From UBA5336 sp039815055 (lineage in GTDB: Bacteria > Pseudomonadota > Alphaproteobacteria > Caulobacterales > Hyphomonadaceae): a stretch of 64,000 nucleotides of DNA. Below are positions 58,901-64,000 of the stretch, in pieces (the stretch's first letter is position 1; the number at the start of each line of letters is the position of its first letter). The notes below the pieces were generated by a model. That model was not told the origin of the DNA and searched no databases. It saw only the letters and a list, made by a program, of their open reading frames with translations. The stretch covers positions 88,534-152,533 of the forward strand of contig JBCCAA010000001.1 in assembly GCA_039815055.1 (NCBI GenBank), written 5' to 3'. A program made the position numbers and the translations under genes.

Positions 58901-61023
58901 ATGAAGGCAGGCGTTTTTCTGCCACCGTGTTTGCCGCAGAGACCAATCAGGGGTTTGTCCAGGATGAAATTGCCAGCGATGGCACCTCAGGGCCATATCA
59001 GCTGTCGGCTTCACCGATCGTCAGAAATTCTGAGACAATTGTCGTGGAAACGCGTGACAGGCTTCGCCCGGATGAGGTGGTCGCTACCCGGATTTTGACC
59101 CAATACACTGATTATACGCTGGATTATGAGACGGGCGAACTCATCTTGCGTGTCCCAGTCGATGCAACGGATCTGGCGTTCAACGACAACGTCCTTGTGG
59201 TGGAGTATGAAACCTTCACCCAGGCGGAGCGAAACCTGACCTATGGCGGCCGATTGGCGATGCGCAGCCGCTCCGGACGGATCGAGGCTGGACTGACGCA
59301 TGTTCACGAGGAGGGCGGCGATGAAGCAAGCGCTGAAGCCAACCTCTTTGGCGCTGACGTGACCATACAGCTGACGGACCAGACAGATGTGCGTCTGGAG
59401 TACGCGACCACCACCCGTAAACCCGGCCTGGATGGCAGCAATGAACAGTCCGGAGAGGCCTGGCTCGCCGAAGTGCTACACCAGAGTGAGAATTTCAGTC
59501 TGGGCGGCTATATTCGCGAAGAAGGTGCAGGATTTGCAGTTGGACAAACGGGTTCCAACACGGAGTCCATTCGCCGATTTGGCGCCACCGGAACCGCGAC
59601 TCTCCACCAATCTGTTGATGAGACCACTGGCATGCGTGTCGGTCGCTCCCTCAATGCCCAGGCCTACCGCGAAGAAGCGCTGGAATCTGGCGCCGAACGC
59701 ACGGTTGGTGAATTGATCCTGCTCGACACGCGAAACACGTTGAATACAGGCCTCGGCTTGCGGGTGGTTGATGAAAACTCCATCGATGGCCCGCGCCAGT
59801 CGGTCCAGGCGACCGGGACGCTTTCCAAGATCTTTCCTGAACAGGGGCTTACCGTCAGCCTGAGCCGCGATCAGATCATCAACCAGGGTAATGGCGATGA
59901 GGTGAGCCTGTTTCCGAACCGAACACTCATCGGCATCGACAAACAGATCAGCCAACGCGCCGTCGTGAATCTGCGCCATGATATTCAAGATGGCGAAAAT
60001 GCCGGCGGGCAGAACACAATTGTCGGTCTGTCCCTGGTCCCGTGGATTGGCGGGCGAGTATCGACCAGCGTCAATCAGGTCACCCAGGACAGCGGTGAGC
60101 GATTATCCGCGACCGTGGGGGTGGACCAATTGGTTCAGCTGTCTCCAACCTGGACGATGAGTTTGGGCGGGGCCAATCGTCAGCAGATTTCCGGTGATGA
60201 CGCACCAGCCGACCCATTGTCCGACGAGGCGATCTCTCCGCTCGCCGAGGGAGATCGTAGCGTTCTGACCCAGGCTGAAGGCTTCAGCTCAGCTTATGGC
60301 GGTCTCGGGTACCGCGATGATACAATGGCCGGATCTGCGCGCGTGGAGTGGAGAAATAGCGTGGATAACACCCGCTATGCCGGCATTTTTGGCGCCGCAC
60401 GCGAGGTGACTCAGAATCTGTCTTTCGCCGGCGCAGGGCGCTACCAGGTCGATGACACGGACAATGCTTCGAAAATCAAGACATTCGATGCCCGGATTGC
60501 TTCGGCTTACCGGCCACGCGGGGAAGGCGTTGTTGTGCTCAACCGGTTTGATGTGCGCGCCGACAGTGAAACGGCCGCGGGCGAGCCGACCGTGGAAACC
60601 TGGAAACTGATCAACAATCTCGGCGTGAACTGGCAAGCTGACGCGCGCACGCAGGTTTCCGGTTTTTACGGCGTGAAATACACCGACACCGAGCTGATGG
60701 ATCAGGAATTTACCGGCTTCACCCAGCTTATCGGCGGGGAATTGCGCTATGATGTGACAGAGCGCGTCGATATCGGTGTGCATGGCTTCGCGCTGCATAC
60801 CGGCGCCGACAACACGACCCAATATGCGTTTGGTCCCAGCATTGGCGTGTCACCGGTCGACAATGCATGGGTAAGTCTCGGCTACAATGTCACCGGATTT
60901 CAGGACCGTGATTTTGAGGCGGCTGAATACGCCGATCACGGGATTTTCCTGAAAGCGCGCTTCAAATTCGACCAATCCGCGCTGGAAGGCTTTCTGGACC
61001 GGATTTCGCCACAAGCGCGGTAG
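55960..61023 (+). CDS. Giant exported DUF11/SdrD-B-type protein with probable outer-membrane barrel
   Basis: The 1687-residue protein has a signal peptide (FVCFQVLAFGLLSPAGA), Ig-like/carboxypeptidase-regulatory-like domains, a DUF11 domain near residue 370 (LTVFKRTSTRSASIGDFVSYTVTVENT) and an SdrD B-like domain (GVPGVRLYLETGEYVVSDEDGLYHFEGLDARTH) near residue 530. A region of beta domains follows. From about residue 960 to the end come alternating amphipathic strands with frequent aromatic ends (RDTAQVLFGDFTTDLNDSEL; LEYATTTRKPGLDGS; GVHGFALHTG), the last strand being HGIFLKARFKFD. It looks like an outer-membrane barrel with a large extracellular or periplasmic head. Its own promoter region has a CtrA-like box. 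Confidence 0.75.
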   Translation: MAFLRNAITLFVCFQVLAFGLLSPAGATTPLGQDVTNVAQLTIADPSGPVTYDTNPATFKVVALPTPSEIEFFRVIAAAPDAFQVSLNGSEFSPSGETGPGQFQPIGDAITTGGQIVDTANPVLLTSADTYFTGELMIVRVIDRGQNGDPAGIETVITTISTTGGDSIVLRLYESGPDTGEFYAWVPSTGLQTPQNDAQLTAPKDTRLTARYVDVFDATEVSVDTALVDPFGRLFDSLTGELIDGAEVTIVEDVSGLPAAVFGIDGLSAYPSTLITGSTVTDAGGTVYDLEQGEFLFPLMAPGAYRLVITPPAEYTFPSGVAPGSFAALPNAPFEIIDGSYGAAFQVEATGPLNLDVPLDTTRGLTVFKRTSTRSASIGDFVSYTVTVENTESAAIPLIIEDYLPRGFRYQDGSARLDNVALDSVGVAENGTMISFDGGWIEAGARRNLTYVLSIGSGALTGEAVNAARAVSPAGMALSNVAEAAIQIEEELLSSKFTLVGRVVEDACDGDEDWAREIEDGVGVPGVRLYLETGEYVVSDEDGLYHFEGLDARTHVVQLDLATLPKGYEPMVCEDTTRYAGSATSQFVDVRGGAIWRANFYLKRSNDVELEVEAPAVDANTEYLDYDHKWLEAQSRETGWAYPLDGYVPNKRSMNIGFTAPSGVAVDLTLNGRAVPELNKMTRIVTADGDHTLHRWRGVDIQIGENVFTMVVTHPDGRTEQARKDIWFVEDAQRAVLVDDQSVLVADGRTPPVLALRLEDADGRSVHAGRRIDVSVGAPYRLKIDSEIEDEDSLVGTRIEAPGVDVGTDGIVRVELEPTLQTGRVRLQVPLREGRIEEITAYIRPEKRDWIVVGLAEGELAALHTDEASELSADELMHNGRLALFAKGMIRGDWLLTLAVDTAKRRGAVDDELFETIDPNAYYTLYGDRTYQDHEAESRYPVYVKLERDTAQVLFGDFTTDLNDSELSRYSRRLSGVRGIHEGRRFSATVFAAETNQGFVQDEIASDGTSGPYQLSASPIVRNSETIVVETRDRLRPDEVVATRILTQYTDYTLDYETGELILRVPVDATDLAFNDNVLVVEYETFTQAERNLTYGGRLAMRSRSGRIEAGLTHVHEEGGDEASAEANLFGADVTIQLTDQTDVRLEYATTTRKPGLDGSNEQSGEAWLAEVLHQSENFSLGGYIREEGAGFAVGQTGSNTESIRRFGATGTATLHQSVDETTGMRVGRSLNAQAYREEALESGAERTVGELILLDTRNTLNTGLGLRVVDENSIDGPRQSVQATGTLSKIFPEQGLTVSLSRDQIINQGNGDEVSLFPNRTLIGIDKQISQRAVVNLRHDIQDGENAGGQNTIVGLSLVPWIGGRVSTSVNQVTQDSGERLSATVGVDQLVQLSPTWTMSLGGANRQQISGDDAPADPLSDEAISPLAEGDRSVLTQAEGFSSAYGGLGYRDDTMAGSARVEWRNSVDNTRYAGIFGAAREVTQNLSFAGAGRYQVDDTDNASKIKTFDARIASAYRPRGEGVVVLNRFDVRADSETAAGEPTVETWKLINNLGVNWQADARTQVSGFYGVKYTDTELMDQEFTGFTQLIGGELRYDVTERVDIGVHGFALHTGADNTTQYAFGPSIGVSPVDNAWVSLGYNVTGFQDRDFEAAEYADHGIFLKARFKFDQSALEGFLDRISPQAR

Positions 61024-61037
61024 CCTGAACCAGAAAG

Positions 61038-62048
61038 TCAGTCTGCGCCGATTGTTTCACCTGTCGGGCCTTCTGCAGCCACGGCGGCGCGATGAACCCG
61101 GTCATTCAGGAAGGCTCTGAGGTCGCCTGCGCTGCGAACGGCAACTTCCTCATGTGGAAGGTGACCGGCATCTTCGTAAATCAACAGTCTGGCGTCGGGA
61201 ATTGCGCGTGCGAACTCGTCCCCATGTCGAACGGGGACAAGATTATCGCTGCGACCATGGATCACAAGCACCGGCATGGACAATCCAGCGAGCACTTGTG
61301 CATTTGCCATTGGCCGGTCTTCCGTGGTGCCTGAAATATGCAAAATCGCGGCGCGGTGACCCGGCGCGCGGTTCAGGGCCGCATAACGTTGCACCATGTC
61401 CTCGCTGACAAACTCGTCATCGACAAAGCTGTCTTCCAGACCAGAGCGGATCATGGCTGTGACATCCAGATCCTTCAGGATTGACCGTGCCACCGGGAAT
61501 TCGAGCAAACGAAATACAAGTGCTCCACTTTCATCTTCCTCAGGCGAGTTTGGCCAGCCTGCTGCGCCCACAAGCACCAGGCCATCAAGCTTTTCTCCGT
61601 GTTCGACCGCATACGACCACGCAGTGTGTCCGCCCATGGAGCTTCCGACCAGCGTGAACCGGTCAATTTCGAGCGCCTCGGTCAGCTGATCGACCACCCA
61701 GATAAAGCCGTCGATATCTATCTGCTCTAGGTCAAAGCCTCGCGTCAGGCCGTGGCCGGGCAAGTCGATTGTGATGATCCGGTATGTGCTTTCCAGCTCG
61801 CGAACCCACGGCTGCCAAGTGTGCAGGGACGCTGCAAATCCGTGAACCATGACAAGCACATCGCCGTCAGGGTTGCCCTGGTCGCGATAGTGAACTTTGC
61901 GCCCCTCGCCCAAAACAAAATACTGAGACTGCGGCGTAGCGTAAGCGGTTTCGAGCGTATCAAACGGAATATCGGGCCGCCGAAGCGACAGCCAGCCAGC
62001 TCCGAAAACGGCAACGAAAGTCAGAATAACTGCGAAGAGACGTCGCAT
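61038..62048 (-). CDS. Membrane-anchored alpha/beta hydrolase
   Basis: The 336-residue protein begins with an uncleaved-looking signal anchor (LFAVILTFVAVFGAGWLSL). The hydrolase fold shows oxyanion segment VMVHGFAASLHTWQPW, nucleophile elbow VGSSMGGHTAW, acid HGRSDNLVP and catalytic His in DAGHLPHEE. An esterase or haloalkane/epoxide-type hydrolase is possible; the substrate is unknown. Confidence 0.85.
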   Translation of the reverse strand: MRRLFAVILTFVAVFGAGWLSLRRPDIPFDTLETAYATPQSQYFVLGEGRKVHYRDQGNPDGDVLVMVHGFAASLHTWQPWVRELESTYRIITIDLPGHGLTRGFDLEQIDIDGFIWVVDQLTEALEIDRFTLVGSSMGGHTAWSYAVEHGEKLDGLVLVGAAGWPNSPEEDESGALVFRLLEFPVARSILKDLDVTAMIRSGLEDSFVDDEFVSEDMVQRYAALNRAPGHRAAILHISGTTEDRPMANAQVLAGLSMPVLVIHGRSDNLVPVRHGDEFARAIPDARLLIYEDAGHLPHEEVAVRSAGDLRAFLNDRVHRAAVAAEGPTGETIGAD

Positions 62049-62122
62049 AACTCCACCCGATCACTGTCATGTCGTTGTGACAGTCGTAAAAACGTCATTA
62101 AGCCACGTGTCAAAGAAAAGAT

Positions 62123-62863
62123 TCACGGCCCACAGACGGAACACTCCGGGTCCGGACGAAGTTTGGAGATTTTCGTTTCGCCGCTCAGGCCGTCAAAGCG
62201 CCAGAGCCGACCAATCAGGGGTTCGCCGGCACCTGTGATTAGTTTCAAACATTCCAACGCCATACGTGCGCCAACGATGCCGGTGACTGCACCAACCACG
62301 CCTTCAGTTGAACAGTCTGCTGGCGCGGGTGGTTCTTGCGGGACCAGGCACCGATAGCAAGGTGCGTTATTTTGCAGGCCTGATGAAAAAACGGAGACCT
62401 GGCCCGTCCAGGCAATGGCAGCGCCACTGACAAGATGACGGCGGCTTGTGTGGGCGAGGGCGTTCAAAGCGAACCGCGTTTGGTAATTGTCGGTTGCATC
62501 AAGAAGGATTTCGCCCGCAATTTCGGTGCTGGCAGCCACTCTCGATGCATGTGTGTTCACGATACAGTCCGGGTTCAATTCAGCCAGTCGCGCTGCCAGC
62601 ATATCGACCTTTCGTGCGCCAATGTCGCCTGTGGAAAATTGCACTTGCCGCTGAAGGTTCGACAGATCGACGGTGTCATCATCCCAGATGTCGATGGTGC
62701 CGACACCGGCTGCGGCCAGATAGAGGGCAGCCGGTCCGCCCAGGGCGCCTGCCCCAACCAGACTGATCCGGGCGGCGCGCAGCTTGGCCAGCCCCGGTCC
62801 GCCAATGTCTTTCAGGAGGAGATGCCTGCGATGGCGTTCAAGGAACTCATTGTCCATGTCCAA
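62123..62863 (-). CDS. MoeB/ThiF/HesA-family adenylyltransferase
   Basis: The 246-residue E1-like enzyme adenylates the C-terminal Gly-Gly of a sulfur-carrier protein. It has RHLLLKDIGGPGLAKLRAARISLVGAGALGGPAALYLAAAG (nucleotide site), DDDTVDLSNLQRQVQF with the DxxNxxRQ motif, DATDNYQTRFALN, and zinc-binding cysteine pairs CYRCL and CSVCG. It lacks a C-terminal rhodanese domain. Whether it serves molybdopterin or thiamine synthesis cannot be settled here. Confidence 0.88.
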   Translation of the reverse strand: MDMDNEFLERHRRHLLLKDIGGPGLAKLRAARISLVGAGALGGPAALYLAAAGVGTIDIWDDDTVDLSNLQRQVQFSTGDIGARKVDMLAARLAELNPDCIVNTHASRVAASTEIAGEILLDATDNYQTRFALNALAHTSRRHLVSGAAIAWTGQVSVFSSGLQNNAPCYRCLVPQEPPAPADCSTEGVVGAVTGIVGARMALECLKLITGAGEPLIGRLWRFDGLSGETKISKLRPDPECSVCGP

Positions 62864-63050
62864 GCGCTATCAACCGCTTCGGCATTTGTCATCTGCTGAA
62901 GGTAAAACGCCGCTTTCCGACCGGGTAGCGAACCAGATCGCTGCGGCGCACAGACTTGCAGCAGACGGCCAAGCCGTTCAGGTTGAGCGCTGGTTTGGCA
63001 CCAGGATCCCCCTCAATGACCGACGTGGCAGCGGCAAACTCTCAAGATAG
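62856..63050 (+). CDS. Doubtful small frame between moeB-like gene and helicase
   Basis: A 64-codon plus-strand frame (MSKRYQPLRHLSSAEG...) overlaps both the moeB-like start and the first bases of the helicase gene in another frame. No domain is visible and no clear ribosome-binding site is seen. It is probably not coding; it is listed so the region is accounted for. Confidence 0.2.
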   Translation: MSKRYQPLRHLSSAEGKTPLSDRVANQIAAAHRLAADGQAVQVERWFGTRIPLNDRRGSGKLSR

Positions 63051-64000
63051 CGATATCTACGGCAAGCCAGGCGAATGGCTGGCCGCCGGGGCTGGAGCGC
63101 AGGGCAACCTGTTCCTCACGGGTCGCGCTGGTACCGGCAAGACGACGTTGCTGCGACGCTTTCTGGCCGAGGCGGGTGACCGCGCCGTCGTCCTGGCGCC
63201 AACAGGCGTTGCTGCGGTGAATGTTGGCGGGCAGACGCTGCATTCCTTCTTCAAGTTTCCGCCCCGTTTGCTGGAGCCCGGCGATATTCGCCGATTGCGG
63301 TCGACACGTCTTATACGCGCCGTGGAAACGGTCATCATCGACGAAATATCCATGGTCCGGGCGGACATGCTCGACGCGATTGATGCGTCGCTGAAGTTGA
63401 ACCGCAAATCCAAGCGGCCTTTTGGCGGGGTCCGTGTGATCCTTTCGGGTGATTTGCACCAGTTGCCCCCGGTTGTGCGCGGCGAAGAAGTCGAAATCCT
63501 GAATGAGCGCTATGGCGGCCCGTATTTCTTCAATGCGCCAGCCTTTCAGGATGCTGAATTCGCGCTTCTGGCGCTGAAACACGTTTTCCGACAGGAGGAT
63601 CCGAAGTTCCTTGCCCTTCTTGGTGCCCTTCGCCGGGGCCGTTTAAGTGAACCGGATGCTGAATTGCTTCAGTCTCGCGTGGCAACACGTAGCGCAATTG
63701 ATGCCAGTGAGACCCATGTCGTGTTGACGCCAAACAACGCCAATGCGTTTCGTATCAATCAGGCGCGCCTTGAAGCGTTACCCACACCCGCCAAGACGTT
63801 CGAGGCCAAGGTCGATGGCCAGTTCGAAGAAAAGAGTTTCCCAACCGAGGCCGATCTCGTCTTGAAGGAAGGTGCTCGCGTAATGCTGGTGCGCAACGAT
63901 CCTGAAGGGCGCTGGGTGAATGGCTCGCTCGCCACGGTGGAAGGGTTTGGCGAAGACAGCGTGGTCGTGAAGGTCAATGGCCGGGTCTATGAGATCGAGA
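63016..64000 (+). CDS. PIF1/RecD-like helicase (cut by the window edge)
   Basis: A frame opens at ATG 63016 (MTDVAAANSQDS) and continues without a stop to the last base, giving 328 codons. It shows Walker A in LFLTGRAGTGKTTLLRRF, Walker B in VETVIIDEISMVRADMLDAID, and GGVRVILSGDLHQLPPV, typical of PIF1-like superfamily 1B DNA helicases. The C-terminal part lies outside the window. Confidence 0.88.
   Translation, partial: MTDVAAANSQDSDIYGKPGEWLAAGAGAQGNLFLTGRAGTGKTTLLRRFLAEAGDRAVVLAPTGVAAVNVGGQTLHSFFKFPPRLLEPGDIRRLRSTRLIRAVETVIIDEISMVRADMLDAIDASLKLNRKSKRPFGGVRVILSGDLHQLPPVVRGEEVEILNERYGGPYFFNAPAFQDAEFALLALKHVFRQEDPKFLALLGALRRGRLSEPDAELLQSRVATRSAIDASETHVVLTPNNANAFRINQARLEALPTPAKTFEAKVDGQFEEKSFPTEADLVLKEGARVMLVRNDPEGRWVNGSLATVEGFGEDSVVVKVNGRVYEIE

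Noticed and set aside
1..64000. CRISPR arrays, insertion sequences or prophage
   Set aside because: I saw no repeated direct units with spacers, no transposase or integrase motifs and no attachment-site duplication; the tRNA-Ser has no adjacent integrase.

Overview
The window is a chromosomal segment of an aerobic-anoxygenic-phototroph-type alphaproteobacterium, most like Caulobacterales/Hyphomonadaceae. The signs are a type-II reaction centre with purple-bacterial bch/crt genes, alphaproteobacterial housekeeping neighbours, a large TonB-dependent receptor, CtrA-like boxes and moderately high GC. The species cannot be fixed from sequence alone.

Left flank (1-15 kb), ordinary chromosome: ihfB, mscL, a membrane protein, coaBC, mutM, then the ubiquinone pair ubiE-ubiB. 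These are followed by a cupin, gloB, a methyltransferase, a PII protein, a PhoA-type alkaline phosphatase lipoprotein, an EamA exporter overlapping gluQ, an unrecognised membrane-anchored protein, msrA, tRNA-Ser(GGA) and a TonB-dependent receptor.

Photosynthesis gene cluster (about 17.8-52.2 kb): (i) minus-strand bchF-lhaA-puhA-puhB-puhC-puhE; (ii) plus-strand regulators ppaA/aerR and ppsR/crtJ; (iii) plus-strand bchG-PucC-like MFS-bchP-tspO-small membrane gene; (iv) minus-strand crtE-crtF-bchC-bchX-bchY-bchZ-pufQ?-pufB-pufA-pufL-pufM; (v) crtC(+), crtB(-), an ATP-grasp gene(+), a cytochrome P450(-), a DUF2306-like membrane gene(+), crtD(+), crtI(-); (vi) a DUF3422 gene, bchO, a lipid-anchored cytochrome c with a long acidic tether, and idi. 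The cluster is incomplete. bchN, B, H, L, M, I, D, acsF/bchE, crtA, pufC and pufX are not in the window although housekeeping-type genes flank both sides, so a second locus must supply the Mg-branch genes. At least five intergenic regions carry TGT/CGT-N12-ACA/ACG elements, mostly as pairs 26 bp apart, which fit PpsR operators. One pair lies in the divergent promoter shared by crtB and the ATP-grasp gene.

Right flank (52-64 kb): an MFS transporter, then three consecutive genes for exported DUF11-type proteins. The third is 1687 aa with a probable outer-membrane barrel. Each of the three is preceded by a CtrA-like TTAA-N7-TTAAC element. After these come an alpha/beta hydrolase, a MoeB/ThiF-family protein, and a PIF1/RecD-like helicase that runs off the end. 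The DUF11/barrel trio under apparent cell-cycle control, and the uncharacterised ATP-grasp, P450 and DUF2306 genes inside the pigment cluster, are the best candidates for undescribed biology.
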